From the NCBI RefSeq assembly GCF_002885955.2, contig NZ_POQS01000007.1, positions 327,188 to 391,187 of the forward strand: 64,000 bases of DNA, given 5' to 3'. The notes beneath the pieces are model-generated. The model was given only the letters and a program-made list of their open reading frames with translations, did no database searches and had not been told where the DNA came from. This DNA comes from Achromobacter pulmonis (GTDB lineage Bacteria; Pseudomonadota; Gammaproteobacteria; Burkholderiales; Burkholderiaceae_B). Both the position numbers and the translations under genes were made by a program. Positions 28,975 through 38,201 of this stretch are shown here, piece after piece (positions within the stretch are counted from its first letter, which is position 1; each line of letters opens with the position of its first letter).

Positions 28975-30216
28975 ATGTCCAGCGCAGCGCCCGAATACGC
29001 TTTTGCCCAGCCATTTTGCAACCCGCCGGCCTCGCCGATCCGTTCGCTGATGCCATACGCCATGCGGCCCGGCACCATTTCACTGGCGGGCGGCTATCCG
29101 GCCCAGGAACTGTTCGACATCGAGGGTCTTACCATCGCCTCGACCCAGGTCATGGCGCGCCTGGGCGCCTGCCTGCAGTATTCCAACATCGACGGGCAGG
29201 CCAGCCTGCGCCATGAACTGGCGCGCCTGTCGGCCGAACGCGGCCTGGTCTGCGACGCCGACACCGAGCTGGCCGTGACCGGCGGCTCGCAGCAGGCGCT
29301 GGCGCTGCTGAGCCGCGTCATGCTGCAACCGGGCGACCACGCCATCATCGAATCGCCCGCCTTCCCCAATTCCGTCCAGGCGCTGCGCTACACCGGCGCC
29401 ACCGTGCACACCGTGCCGTCCGGGCCCGAAGGCATCGACGTGGACGCGCTGGACGCGCTGGCCGCGCAGGTCAAGCCCAAGATCGTCTGCGTCGTCGCGT
29501 CGTTCTCCAATCCCTGCGGCGCCACGCTGACGCGCCAGCGCCGCCTGCGGCTGCTGGAGCTGGCGGTCAAGCACCGCTTCCTGATCGTCGAGGACGATCC
29601 CTACAGCGAACTGCGTTTCGCCGGCGAGGCGGTGCCGCCCATCGCGGCCCTGGCCGAAGGCGAGGCGCGCCACTGGGCGGTGTACCTGGCCAGCATGTCC
29701 AAGACCATGGCGCCGGCGCTGCGCATCGGCTGGCTGGTCGCGCCGGCCGAGGTCCGCCGCCGCTGCGTCGGCGCCAAGGCCGCCGACGACATGGCTTCCT
29801 CGGCCTGGATACAGGAAGTCGTGGCCCAGTACCTGGCCAACGGCCGCTATGCCGAGCACGTGCCGCGCATCCGCGCCGCCTACGGCCAGCGCTGCGACGC
29901 CATGGCCGAATCCCTGGCCCGAGAACTGGACGGCCGGATCACGTTCAGCAAGCCCGAGGGCGGCATGTTCTTCTGGGCGCGTTTGACCGGCGAGGTCGAC
30001 GCCACCCGGCTGCTGCCCTACGCCATCGAACACGAAGTGGTGTACGTGCCGGGCAAGGCGTTCTATGCCGATCCCGCCCAGGCCGACCTGCACGCCATGC
30101 GCATGTCGTTCGCCACCATGAACGAAACCCAGATCGCGCAGGGCATGCAGCGGCTGGGCCGCGCGCTTCAGGCCTGCGAGGCCAACGAGCCGGTTTCGAT
30201 CTCGCTGGCGGCCTGA
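28975..30216 (+). CDS. PLP-dependent aminotransferase (fold type I, 2-aminoadipate/MocR-like catalytic domain)
   Basis: The 413-residue enzyme shows the aspartate-aminotransferase fold-I pattern: SLAGGYPAQELF near the N-terminus, SNPCGATLT, VEDDPYSELRF and the PLP lysine in SMSKTMAPALRIGW. It lacks an N-terminal GntR helix-turn-helix, so it is an enzyme rather than a MocR regulator. The substrate is probably an amino acid such as 2-aminoadipate, valine or an aromatic acid. The start is uncertain, because ATG codons at 28918 and 28897 are in frame and none has a good ribosome binding site. Confidence 0.82.
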   Translation: MSSAAPEYAFAQPFCNPPASPIRSLMPYAMRPGTISLAGGYPAQELFDIEGLTIASTQVMARLGACLQYSNIDGQASLRHELARLSAERGLVCDADTELAVTGGSQQALALLSRVMLQPGDHAIIESPAFPNSVQALRYTGATVHTVPSGPEGIDVDALDALAAQVKPKIVCVVASFSNPCGATLTRQRRLRLLELAVKHRFLIVEDDPYSELRFAGEAVPPIAALAEGEARHWAVYLASMSKTMAPALRIGWLVAPAEVRRRCVGAKAADDMASSAWIQEVVAQYLANGRYAEHVPRIRAAYGQRCDAMAESLARELDGRITFSKPEGGMFFWARLTGEVDATRLLPYAIEHEVVYVPGKAFYADPAQADLHAMRMSFATMNETQIAQGMQRLGRALQACEANEPVSISLAA

Positions 30217-30332
30217 GGGAGCGCCGGCGCATACCCAAATAAGCGCCGGTTGTTTGGCGCGCGCGCTTCATGTCTATAAGATTGTTGGCTTCGGCGCGCT
30301 CCCGCGCCCTGAAGCACAACAGGAAACAGGTC

Positions 30333-31349
30333 ATGAAGATTGCAAAAGGCTTGATGGGCGCGGCGCTCCTGATGGCGGCCACGCAAGGCGCGCAGGCGGC
30401 CACGCTGGACGTGGTGCGCCAGCGCGGCGTGGTGGCTTGCGGCACGACGACCGGCTTCGCCGGGTTTTCCGCGCCCGACGCGCAGGGCAAGTGGCAGGGG
30501 CTGGACGTGGACCTGTGCCGCGCCATCGCCGCGGCCGTATTCGGCGACGCCAACAAGATCAAGGTCGTGCCGCTGAACTCGCAGCAGCGCTTCACCGCGC
30601 TGCAGTCCGGCGAGGTCGACGTGCTCACCCGCAACACCACCGTGACGCAGCAGCGCGACACCGCGCTGGGCATCATCCACGCCGGCATCAACTTCTACGA
30701 CGGCCAGGGTTTTCTGGTGCCCAAGTCGCTGGGCGTGAAAAGCGCCAAGGAAATCAACGGCGCCACGGTCTGTCTGCAGACCGGCACCTCGAACGAGAAC
30801 ACGCTGGCCGACTGGGCGCGCGCCAATAACGTGAGCTACAAGCCGGTCGTGATCGAAACCTTCAACGAGGTGGTCAACGCCTTCGCGGCGGGCCGCTGCG
30901 ACGTCTTCAGCACCGACGCCTCGGGCCTGGCCTCGATCCGCATCTCCAAGCTGCAGAATCCCGACGACTACGTCGTGCTGCCCGAGATCATCTCGAAAGA
31001 GCCGCTGGGCCCGTTCGTGCGCCAGGGCGACGATGCCTGGCTGAACGTGGTGCGCTGGTCGCTGTCGGCCATGATCGAGGCCGAGGAATACGGCGTGACG
31101 TCCGCGAACGTGGACGAGCAGGCCAAGAGCGCCAACCCCAACATCAAGCGCATCCTCGGCGTGACCCCCGGCAGCGGCGCGAACCTGGGCCTGGACGAGA
31201 AGTGGGCATACAACATCATCAAGCAGGTGGGCAACTACGGCGAGAGCTTCGAGCGCAACGTCGGCCAGGGCAGCCCCCTGAAGATCCAGCGCGGCCTGAA
31301 CGCGCAATGGACGCAGGGCGGGCTGATGTACGCCCTGCCGATACGCTGA
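30333..31349 (+). CDS. General L-amino acid ABC transporter substrate-binding protein (AapJ/BztA-like)
   Basis: The 338-residue protein has a signal peptide ending AQAAT and a type-2 periplasmic-binding fold with GFAGFSAPDAQGKWQGLDVD and NTTVTQQRDT typical of AapJ/BztA. The start at 30333 follows AGGAAACAGG. No permease or ATPase gene is adjacent, so it must use components encoded elsewhere or have another role. It is 116 bases after the aminotransferase on the same strand, which hints at shared amino-acid metabolism. Confidence 0.88.
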   Translation: MKIAKGLMGAALLMAATQGAQAATLDVVRQRGVVACGTTTGFAGFSAPDAQGKWQGLDVDLCRAIAAAVFGDANKIKVVPLNSQQRFTALQSGEVDVLTRNTTVTQQRDTALGIIHAGINFYDGQGFLVPKSLGVKSAKEINGATVCLQTGTSNENTLADWARANNVSYKPVVIETFNEVVNAFAAGRCDVFSTDASGLASIRISKLQNPDDYVVLPEIISKEPLGPFVRQGDDAWLNVVRWSLSAMIEAEEYGVTSANVDEQAKSANPNIKRILGVTPGSGANLGLDEKWAYNIIKQVGNYGESFERNVGQGSPLKIQRGLNAQWTQGGLMYALPIR

Positions 31350-31359
31350 CGCGGCGCCT

Positions 31360-31839
31360 TCAGGCGCCGGGATGGCGGTAGAGTTCGGCGATCTTCATGA
31401 AGGCGGCGCGCAGTTCGCGCGTGCCGCCCTGGAAGATCATCGGCCGCCCGCGATGCGTGAACACCACCAGGCGCTTGGAGAACACCATGGGCACGAAGCG
31501 CGCGTAGCGCACGTCTTCCCAGGCCACTTCGCGGCGCGTGAACCAGGTCTGGCGCAGGCCGCGTTCGTCTATGGTGGTGATCGAGGTCTGCATGTGCCAG
31601 GACACGAACAGCAGCCCCAGGAAGCACAGCGCCACCACCACCATCAGCAGCGTGTCGTAGGGCTGCGAAGGCGCGCGGATGGCGGTGGTCACCACCTGCA
31701 CGCCCAGCACGGCCAGGATCACCCAGGTCAGGATGCGCACCCAGTCCGGCCATGCCTGCCCCGACAGCGGCAGCGGGCCGATCGCGCGCAGCAGCGCCGC
31801 GCGGTCTTCGGGGGCGGGTGTGCCGGTCGAAGCGCTCAT
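31360..31839 (-). CDS. Small membrane protein with two helices and a PH-like tail
   Basis: The 159-residue protein has two hydrophobic helices (about residues 37-58 and 68-88) followed by a polar beta-rich tail with ITTIDERGLRQTWFTRREV, a pattern seen in bacterial PH-like domain proteins. I do not recognise a characterised homologue. Its ATG overlaps the stop of the HMG-CoA lyase gene by 4 bases, so it is coupled to it. Confidence 0.7.
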   Translation of the reverse strand: MSASTGTPAPEDRAALLRAIGPLPLSGQAWPDWVRILTWVILAVLGVQVVTTAIRAPSQPYDTLLMVVVALCFLGLLFVSWHMQTSITTIDERGLRQTWFTRREVAWEDVRYARFVPMVFSKRLVVFTHRGRPMIFQGGTRELRAAFMKIAELYRHPGA

Positions 31840-32744
31840 GCCGCCCGTTTCGCGGCAATGGCGTTGCCGGCCCGGCTGGAGCCCTTGCGGTTCAGGTGGG
31901 CCGACATCCATTGCCCGATATCGACCACGGCGTCGAAGTCCACGCCGGTGTCGATGTCCAGGCCGCGCAGCATGTACAGCACGTCCTCGGTGGCCACGTT
32001 GCCGGTGGCGCCCTTGGCGTAGGGGCAGCCTCCCAGGCCGGCCACCGACGTGTGGAAGATGGAAATGCCGGTCTCCAGCGCCGCCAGGATGTTGGCCAGC
32101 GCCTGGCCGTAGGTGTCGTGGAAATGGCCGGAGACGCGCGCCGGATCGGCCACCCGCGTCACGGCGGCCATCACCTCGCGCACGCGCTTGGGCGTGCCCA
32201 CGCCGATGGTGTCGGCCACGTCGATCTCGTCGACCTGCATGGCCAGGTAGCGCTGCACCACGTCCACCACGGCCTCGACCGGGACCTCGCCCTGGTACGG
32301 GCAGCCCAGCGCGCAGCTGATGCTGCCGCGCACGCGGATGCCGGCTTCGCGCGCGGCCTGCACCACGGGTTCGAAACGGGCGATGGATTCGGCAATGGAA
32401 CAGTTGATGTTCTTTTGCGAAAAGGCCTCGCTGGCCGCGCCGAAGATCACGATTTCATCCGCGCCGGCGGCGCGCGCGCCCTCGAAACCCTTCATGTTGG
32501 GCGTGAGCACCGAATAGATGGTGCCGGGGCGGCGCTGGATGCGGGCCATCACGTCGGCGCCGTCGGCCATCTGCGGCACCCACTTGGGCGACACGAAGGA
32601 CGCGGCTTCCACATTCGGAAAGCCGGCGGCGCTGAGCCGGTCGACCAGTTCCACCTTGATGTCGGTCGGCACGAATTCCTTTTCGTTCTGCAGGCCGTCG
32701 CGGGGCGACACCTCGACGATCTTTACGCGGGAGGGCAAAGCCAT
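31836..32744 (-). CDS. Hydroxymethylglutaryl-CoA lyase
   Basis: The 302-residue TIM-barrel lyase cleaves HMG-CoA to acetoacetate and acetyl-CoA, the last step of leucine degradation. It shows VSPRDGLQNEKEFVPT at the N-terminus (metal and catalytic Arg/Asp), GHFHDTYGQALAN with the metal histidines, and VAGLGGCPYAKGATGN, which contains the catalytic cysteine loop. The start at 32744 (MALPSRVK) gives the family length. The other leucine-degradation genes are not nearby. Confidence 0.95.
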   Translation of the reverse strand: MALPSRVKIVEVSPRDGLQNEKEFVPTDIKVELVDRLSAAGFPNVEAASFVSPKWVPQMADGADVMARIQRRPGTIYSVLTPNMKGFEGARAAGADEIVIFGAASEAFSQKNINCSIAESIARFEPVVQAAREAGIRVRGSISCALGCPYQGEVPVEAVVDVVQRYLAMQVDEIDVADTIGVGTPKRVREVMAAVTRVADPARVSGHFHDTYGQALANILAALETGISIFHTSVAGLGGCPYAKGATGNVATEDVLYMLRGLDIDTGVDFDAVVDIGQWMSAHLNRKGSSRAGNAIAAKRAA

Positions 32745-32807
32745 GTGTGTTCCTGTTCCGGGGTGCAATGGGCGCCGTGTGGCGGCGCGACCGTTCAATA
32801 TTAGCGC

Positions 32808-33920
32808 CTACTTCAGGCGCTGGTATCGGCCGTCGTCCAGCCTGGCGATCCGTCCCTGGAGTTCCAGTTCCAGCAGTTGCGCCTGCAGCTCGCCGGTGGA
32901 CAGCGCGCAGCGGGCCTGTATGGCGTCCAGGTGCAGCGGATCGAAGCCCAGCGCGTCCAGCACGGGATGGTCCGGCAGCGCGGCGGGCGCGGCCTGCGTG
33001 CCGCGCGCCGCGGGCATGGGGCCGCCGCCGAGTTCGTCGGTGATGTCGCTGGCGGTTTCGACCAGCTTGGCGCCCTGGCGGATCAGCGCATGGCAGCCGC
33101 GCGACAGCGGCGAATGGATCGAACCGGGGATGGCGAACACCTCGCGCCCGCTTTCGCCGGCCAGCCGCGCGGTGATCAGCGAGCCGCTCTGCCTGGCCGC
33201 CTCGACCACCAGCACGCCGCGCGCCAGCCCCGCCACGATGCGGTTGCGCTTGGGAAAGTGCTGCGGCTGCGCGCCGGTGCCCAGCGGCAGCTCGGACACC
33301 AGCGCGCCGTGCGCCGCGATGCGGTGCGCCAGCTCGCGGTGGCGCGCGGGATAAATGCGGTCGATGCCGGTGCCCATCACGGCCACCGTGCCGGCGCCGT
33401 CCGGGCCGGCCTCCAGCGCGCCCTCATGGGCCGCGCCGTCGATGCCCAGCGCCAGCCCGCTGACCACGCGCCAGCCGTGCGCGGCCAGGTGGCGCGCGAA
33501 GGCGCGCGCATTGTCGCAGCCGCCCGGCGTGGCGTTGCGCGCGCCCACCACCGCCAGCGAAGGCCCTTGCAGAAACGCCGGGTCGCCGGCCACGTACAGC
33601 AGGATGGGCGGGTCGGCGATGGTGAGCAGGCTTTGCGGATAGGTCGGGTCCGCCAGCGTCACCAGGTAGCGGCCGGGGGCGGCGGCCCATTCCAGCGCCT
33701 GCTCGACCTGCGCGGCCATCCCGGCCGGCATCGGCGCGGCCAGCTGGCGCGCCAGCGCCTCGGGCAGATGACGCGCCAGCGCCGTGGCGCGCTGCGCGTA
33801 GATCTGCTCGGGCAGGCCCAGCGCGCTGAGCAGCGTGCAGGCGGTGGCGGAACCGACGCCCGGCTCCAGGGACAGCCGCAGCCAGGCGGCGAGTTCGGAA
33901 GAAGATTGCGTGAGCGGCAT
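32808..33920 (-). CDS. dprA: DNA-processing protein DprA
   Basis: The 370-residue protein binds incoming single-stranded DNA and loads RecA during transformation. The Rossmann-like DprA core contains VVGARNATPGG, SGLALGIDGAAHEGAL and the segment NRIVAGLARGVLVVEA. An N-terminal helix-hairpin region (about 1-70) and a C-terminal winged-helix (about 310-370) complete it. The start at 33920 (MPLTQSS) was preferred to an in-frame upstream start that adds a basic, low-complexity stretch. It is divergent from def, the usual arrangement with fmt. Confidence 0.94.
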   Translation of the reverse strand: MPLTQSSSELAAWLRLSLEPGVGSATACTLLSALGLPEQIYAQRATALARHLPEALARQLAAPMPAGMAAQVEQALEWAAAPGRYLVTLADPTYPQSLLTIADPPILLYVAGDPAFLQGPSLAVVGARNATPGGCDNARAFARHLAAHGWRVVSGLALGIDGAAHEGALEAGPDGAGTVAVMGTGIDRIYPARHRELAHRIAAHGALVSELPLGTGAQPQHFPKRNRIVAGLARGVLVVEAARQSGSLITARLAGESGREVFAIPGSIHSPLSRGCHALIRQGAKLVETASDITDELGGGPMPAARGTQAAPAALPDHPVLDALGFDPLHLDAIQARCALSTGELQAQLLELELQGRIARLDDGRYQRLK

Positions 33921-34079
33921 GTCGCGGGCGCGTGCAGGATGATTCGGTGCGTGAGTGTCGCATGCGGTGTCGCATGGGCGCGCGCGCCGGCCGCGCCGGG
34001 TGGACGGAATTGCGCGCCGGCGGGGCGCCGGCAACCGGGGACGCGGCAATCCCGCCAATCCTGAAATTAGGCGAAAACT

Positions 34080-34100
34080 ATTAGAAATCAAGACTCTAAT
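34080..34100. promoter_or_regulatory. Small inverted repeat in the dprA-def promoter region
   Basis: ATTAGA and TCTAAT flank 9 bases in the AT-rich part of the divergent spacer, 46 bases before def. It may belong to the def promoter or be chance. Confidence 0.25.
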
Positions 34101-34145
34101 GAATTAAACTCTTACTCAGCATCATTACCAGGCTCCCCCTTTTCA

Positions 34146-34658
34146 ATGGCTTTACTTCCTATTCTTCGCTACCCGGACCCGCGCCTGCACAAAAAGGCCA
34201 AGCCGGTCGCCGAGGTCGATGACCGCATCCGCCAGCTCGTGCGCGACATGGCCGAAACCATGTACGACGCGCCGGGGGTGGGCCTGGCCGCAACCCAGGT
34301 CGACGTGCACGAGCGCGTCGTGGTGATCGACGTATCCGAGGAAAGCAACCAGCTGCTGGTCCTGATCAACCCCGAGATCACCTGGCGCAGCGACGACTAC
34401 AAGGTCTACGAAGAGGGCTGCCTGTCGGTGCCCGGCATCTACGATGAAGTCGAGCGCGCCTCGCGCATCCGCTGCAAGGCTCTGGACATCGACGGCAAGC
34501 CCTTCGAGTTCGAAGCCGACGGCCTGCTGGCCGTCTGCGTGCAGCACGAACTCGACCACCTGGAAGGCAAGGTGTTCGTCGAATACCTGTCTAACCTCAA
34601 GCAGAACCGCATCAAGACGAAGCTGAAAAAGGCCGAGCGCGAAGCGCTGAGAGCCTAA
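34146..34658 (+). CDS. def: Peptide deformylase
   Basis: The 170-residue metalloenzyme removes the formyl group from new proteins. All three family motifs are present: GVGLAATQ (44-51), EEGCLSVPG with the metal ligand C92, and QHELDH with H134, catalytic E135 and H138. It is followed after 158 bases by fmt, the partner enzyme that adds the formyl group to initiator tRNA. Confidence 0.97.
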   Translation: MALLPILRYPDPRLHKKAKPVAEVDDRIRQLVRDMAETMYDAPGVGLAATQVDVHERVVVIDVSEESNQLLVLINPEITWRSDDYKVYEEGCLSVPGIYDEVERASRIRCKALDIDGKPFEFEADGLLAVCVQHELDHLEGKVFVEYLSNLKQNRIKTKLKKAEREALRA

Positions 34659-34664
34659 CGGATA

Positions 34665-34750
34665 GGCCCACCCCCTACCCGCTGCGCGGGCCCCCTCAAG
34701 GGGGCGGCGCTGGCGGACCGGCGAAGCCGGCTCCGCGGCGCCCCGGATCG
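34665..34750. repeat. GC-rich multi-hairpin intergenic element between def and fmt
   Basis: Three short palindromes follow each other: CCCGCTGCGCGGG (34678-34690), CCCCCTCAAGGGGG (34691-34704) and CCGGC-GAA-GCCGG (34718-34730). Sequences of this kind recur between genes in Burkholderiales genomes (recollection), so it is probably one copy of a dispersed element. Only this copy is in the window. Confidence 0.5.
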
Positions 34751-34816
34751 GGCAGGGCATCTGCATGCGCGGAAGCGCTATTCTTTGAGCCCCTGTTTCA
34801 TTCTTTTCCAATTCCC

Positions 34817-35758
34817 ATGCGCCTAGTCTTTGCCGGCACGCCGGAATTCGCCCGCATCGCCTTCGACGCCTTGCGGGCCGCCGGCCACGAAATTCCCCTG
34901 GTCATGACCCAGCCCGACCGTCCGGCCGGACGCGGGCTGAAGCTCACGCCCAGTCCCGTCAAGCAGGCGGCGCTGGACGCCGGCATCGAGGTGGCGCAGC
35001 CGCGCAGCCTGCGCCTGGACGGCCGCTATCCCGACGAGGCCGCGCAGGCGCGCGCGCTGTTGCAGGAAGTGGCGCCCGACGTGATGGTGGTGGCGGCCTA
35101 TGGCCTGATCCTGCCGCAGTGGGTGCTGGACCTGCCGCGCCTGGGCTGCCTGAACATCCACGCCAGCCTGCTGCCGCGCTGGCGCGGGGCCGCGCCCATC
35201 CAGCGCGCCATCGAAGCGGGCGACGCGCAGACCGGCGTGACCATCATGCAGATGGACCAGGGCCTGGACACCGGCGACATGCTGCTCGAGCGCGTGGTGC
35301 CGATCACGGCCGACACCAATGCGGCGCAGCTGCACGACGCGCTGGCCCAGGCCGGCGGCGAGGCCATCGTCGACGCGCTCGCGGCGCTGGCGCGGGGCGC
35401 ACTGACTCCGCGCAGGCAGCCCGATGAAGGCGTCACCTACGCGGCCAAGCTCGACAAGGCCGAGGCCGCGCTGGACTGCGCCCAGCCGGCAGAACTGCTG
35501 GCGCGCCGGGTGCGCGCCTTCAACCCGGTGCCGGGCGCCAGCATCCGCCTGCCCGGCCTGGCCGATCCGGTGAAAGTGTGGCGCGCCCAGGCGCTGGACG
35601 AGACGTGCCCGGCCGAACCCGGCAGCGTGCTGCGCGCGGACGCCGCCGGCGTCGACATCGCCACCGGCCGCGGCGTGCTGCGTCTGCTCGAATTGCAGAA
35701 GGCGGGCGGCAAGCGCCAGCCCGTGGACGTGTTCGTGCGGGGCTGGCAGCCCGCCTGA
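34817..35758 (+). CDS. fmt: Methionyl-tRNA formyltransferase
   Basis: The 313-residue enzyme formylates initiator Met-tRNA with 10-formyl-THF. It begins [19 protein letters not shown] and has the catalytic region [20 protein letters not shown] (Asn, His) with D144-like DTGDML further on. The OB-fold C-terminal domain starts near residue 205. Length and order after def are as expected. Confidence 0.97.
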   Translation: MRLVFAGTPEFARIAFDALRAAGHEIPLVMTQPDRPAGRGLKLTPSPVKQAALDAGIEVAQPRSLRLDGRYPDEAAQARALLQEVAPDVMVVAAYGLILPQWVLDLPRLGCLNIHASLLPRWRGAAPIQRAIEAGDAQTGVTIMQMDQGLDTGDMLLERVVPITADTNAAQLHDALAQAGGEAIVDALAALARGALTPRRQPDEGVTYAAKLDKAEAALDCAQPAELLARRVRAFNPVPGASIRLPGLADPVKVWRAQALDETCPAEPGSVLRADAAGVDIATGRGVLRLLELQKAGGKRQPVDVFVRGWQPA

Positions 35759-35773
35759 ATCCGCGGCCGGCCG

Positions 35774-36289
35774 TCAGGGCTGGCCGGCCAGCAGATCCAG
35801 ATAGGCGCCGGACACCAGATGCTCGGGCGCCACGCCCAGCGCCTGCATCAGGCTGCGGGCCTCCTGCATGCCGGCCTCCACCGTTTCGCCGTCGCGCAGC
35901 ACCACTTCCAGTTCCAGGAATTCGCCCAGGCCTTCGACCCGGTCCAGGTGGATGCGGGTGCGTCCGGTGATGTACAGCAGGCGCTGCTTGCGCACGCGGC
36001 CGATCGCGCCGTAGGCCAGCGCCAGCGTTTCGCGCAGCGCGTCGGGCGCTGCGGTCGGCGTGATGATGTAGAAGCTTTCCTTGGGCCCGGTTTCGTCGTT
36101 GCGGCGGTAGAAAATCAGTTCGCCCGAGCCGTCGGCAAAGGCGCGCAGCTTCAGCCGGCCCCGGGCGCAGGCAAAGAAGGTGTCGTCCTGCGCGATATGC
36201 GTGGGCTCCTGGCCCGACAGCGCCGCCGCCAGCGGTTCGATGGCCGCGAGGCCGGGCACCCGGGCCTTGATCTCGACATTGCGCGCCAT
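35774..36289 (-). CDS. CYTH-domain (class IV adenylate cyclase/thiamine-triphosphatase-like) protein
   Basis: The 171-residue protein begins MARNVEIKARV, containing the ExExK-like signature of the CYTH tunnel fold (here EIKAR). Basic and acidic residues follow on alternating strands, for example RLKLRAF, ELIFYRR and FLELEVVL. CYTH enzymes act on triphosphates or make cAMP. Which reaction applies here is not clear from sequence. The start at 36289 puts the signature at the N-terminus as in the family. Confidence 0.85.
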   Translation of the reverse strand: MARNVEIKARVPGLAAIEPLAAALSGQEPTHIAQDDTFFACARGRLKLRAFADGSGELIFYRRNDETGPKESFYIITPTAAPDALRETLALAYGAIGRVRKQRLLYITGRTRIHLDRVEGLGEFLELEVVLRDGETVEAGMQEARSLMQALGVAPEHLVSGAYLDLLAGQP

Positions 36290-36306
36290 GCGGAGCCTGC
36301 CGGGTT

Positions 36307-36933
36307 TCAGTACAGGGTGCTGGCCGCCCGCGCGGGCAGCTCGCGGTCGTAGGCCACGCCGTCGATGGTGCCGGACGACAGGTCGGCCAGGATGCGGCCG
36401 GTGCTGGGCAGCGCGCTGCGCGGCACCTGCGTCTGCGGGTCCCACAGCTTCGAGCGCAGCAGTGCGCGCGAGCACTGGAAGAACACGGTCTGCACGTCGA
36501 TGACCAGCACCGAGCGCGGCAGCTTGCCGTCCATCTCGAAGCGCGCGAGCAGGGCTGGCTCCACGCTGATGCGCGCGGTGCCGTTGACCCTCAGCGTCTC
36601 GCCCACGCCCGGCACCAGGAACAGCAGGGCGATGCGCGGATCGGCCAGCACGTTGCGCAGCGTGTCGATGCGGTTGTTGCCGCGGCGGTCCGGCAGCAAC
36701 AGCGTCTTTTCGTCCTCCACCACCACGAAGCCGGCCGGGTCGCCGCGCGGCGAGGCGTCCAGCCCGCCGGGGCCGGCCGTCGCCACCATGGCGAAGGGCG
36801 CGGCTTCGATGAAGGCGCGGTAGTGCGGATGCACGTGATCCACTTCCTTCTTGATCGAGGCCTCGCCGGGCTCGCCGTACAGGTCCTTCAGGGCGGCGGC
36901 GTCGGAAATCAGGTGGGCGGGATCGAGATGCAT
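36307..36933 (-). CDS. PPOX-class FMN-dependent flavin-nucleotide-binding protein
   Basis: The 208-residue protein resembles the pyridoxamine-phosphate-oxidase-like split-barrel family, with FAMVATAGPGGLDASPRGD and the nucleotide segment LLLPDRRGNNRIDTLRNVL. It most resembles the MSMEG_1061-type group of FMN-dependent proteins. The reaction is unknown. It lies between the CYTH and HAD genes on the same strand, 17 bases apart. Confidence 0.82.
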   Translation of the reverse strand: MHLDPAHLISDAAALKDLYGEPGEASIKKEVDHVHPHYRAFIEAAPFAMVATAGPGGLDASPRGDPAGFVVVEDEKTLLLPDRRGNNRIDTLRNVLADPRIALLFLVPGVGETLRVNGTARISVEPALLARFEMDGKLPRSVLVIDVQTVFFQCSRALLRSKLWDPQTQVPRSALPSTGRILADLSSGTIDGVAYDRELPARAASTLY

Positions 36934-36949
36934 GGCGATGGGCTCCGGT

Positions 36950-37576
36950 TCAGGCCAGGGTGGCGGGCAGGTCGGCGACAGTCAGGAACAGCTCGTCGGG
37001 GCTGCGCTCGCGCAGCGCCTCGACGTGGTTATAACCCCAGGCGACGGAGCCGACGCGCACGCCCGCCTTGCGGGCGGCGTCGATGTCGCGCATTTCGTCG
37101 CCCACCAGCAGGAAGCGTTCCGGCGCGGTGCCGTGCTGCCTGAGCAGGCGGTCGATCTTGGCGGACTTGCCGAACAGGTCGGTGCCGCATTCGAAATCGT
37201 CGAACAGCGCAGCGGTCTGCTCGCCCAGCACGCGCCGCACGTTCTCGATGGAATTCGAGCTGACCACGGCCAGGCGCAGCCCGGCCGCCTTCAGCCGCGC
37301 CAGCGCGTCCGGGATGCCGTCGAACAGCTGCACGCTGGGGTCGATCTCCTGCATCAGCGTGCGCACGTGGGCCATGATGGCCGGCAGCTTCCACAGCGGA
37401 ATGCCGAGGTACTTCAGGATCTCGGCGGCCTCGCGGTGGCGCAGCTGGTCGCGCTCGGCGGCGTCGATCTTGCGAAAGCCGTATTTGTCGGCCACCGTGT
37501 TGAGGATGGAATTGAACCAGGGCATGGTGTCGGCCAGGGTTCCGTCGAAGTCGAAAGCGGCGAGGTCGTATTTCAA
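36950..37576 (-). CDS. HAD-superfamily hydrolase, phosphoglycolate-phosphatase-like
   Basis: The 208-residue protein has all HAD motifs: AAFDFDGTLADT (nucleophile and acid Asp), LAVVSSNS, a conserved lysine (GKSAKIDRL) and VGDEMRDIDAARKAG. A helical cap lies between motifs I and II. No ATG is available near the first motif, so I chose the TTG at 37576. A longer start would overlap the next gene by about 90 bases. The start is therefore uncertain. The substrate is unknown. Confidence 0.8.
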   Translation of the reverse strand: MKYDLAAFDFDGTLADTMPWFNSILNTVADKYGFRKIDAAERDQLRHREAAEILKYLGIPLWKLPAIMAHVRTLMQEIDPSVQLFDGIPDALARLKAAGLRLAVVSSNSIENVRRVLGEQTAALFDDFECGTDLFGKSAKIDRLLRQHGTAPERFLLVGDEMRDIDAARKAGVRVGSVAWGYNHVEALRERSPDELFLTVADLPATLA

Positions 37577-37608
37577 GTGCAGGGTCCAGTGCGCGTCCGG
37601 CGCCGGCG

Positions 37609-38190
37609 TCAGACGCCGTCGGGGTGGAGGAGGTAGTGCACGACCGGCGCCAGGGCTTCCAGCGGCGGGGCGCCGGCCACGACGCGGGCCGCGTCGGTCC
37701 ACGGATAGTCCAGCGCCAGCAGCCAGCCGAAGACCGCGTCGGCGTCGGCGGCGGGCAGCGTCACCATGGTCTCGATGGTGATGACCAGGCTGGAGGCGCG
37801 GTAGGGCTGCGGCTGGAATTCCCAGTCATAGCGGCCACAGCCCACGCGCACGTTGCCGCTGGCCTTTTCGGTCATGCCGACGATCCAGTCGCAGCGGTAG
37901 CCCGGCAGCTGCGCGCCGGCCTCGGGCCGCGACAGATAGAAGGTGTAGACGTTCTCGTAGGTCTGGCCGAACTTGCGCACCAGCGTGTCGGCGATGGCCG
38001 CCAGGCCGTGCGATTCCGGCGGAAAGGCGATGGCCTGCGTGCGCAGCGCCATCTTCAGCACCGCGTCCGGCGCGAACGCGCGCGCCATGTAGTGCGGGCG
38101 GTTCTCGTCCTTGGCGTGGAAATAGTCGCGCAAGACGGATTCGGTGCTGGCGGGGGGCAATGTAGCGGGGGACATCGCAAGAGCTTCCAT
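37609..38190 (-). CDS. NTF2/SnoaL-like protein
   Basis: The 193-residue protein has the helix-sheet pattern of the NTF2-like fold, with YFHAKDENRPHYMARAFAPD at the start and a strand-rich middle (GRYDWEF, SLVITIETMVTL). No catalytic residues can be assigned. The ATG at 38190 was preferred over an in-frame start 12 codons upstream that would overlap the LOG gene. An ATG at 38175 is also possible. Confidence 0.65.
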   Translation of the reverse strand: MEALAMSPATLPPASTESVLRDYFHAKDENRPHYMARAFAPDAVLKMALRTQAIAFPPESHGLAAIADTLVRKFGQTYENVYTFYLSRPEAGAQLPGYRCDWIVGMTEKASGNVRVGCGRYDWEFQPQPYRASSLVITIETMVTLPAADADAVFGWLLALDYPWTDAARVVAGAPPLEALAPVVHYLLHPDGV

Positions 38191-38201
38191 GAATGGGGGC
38201 G

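Noticed and set aside
30250-30280. TTGTTT/TATAAG promoter before the amino-acid binding protein gene
   Set aside because: The spacer would be 19 bases, and the boxes are only moderate matches, so I do not call it.
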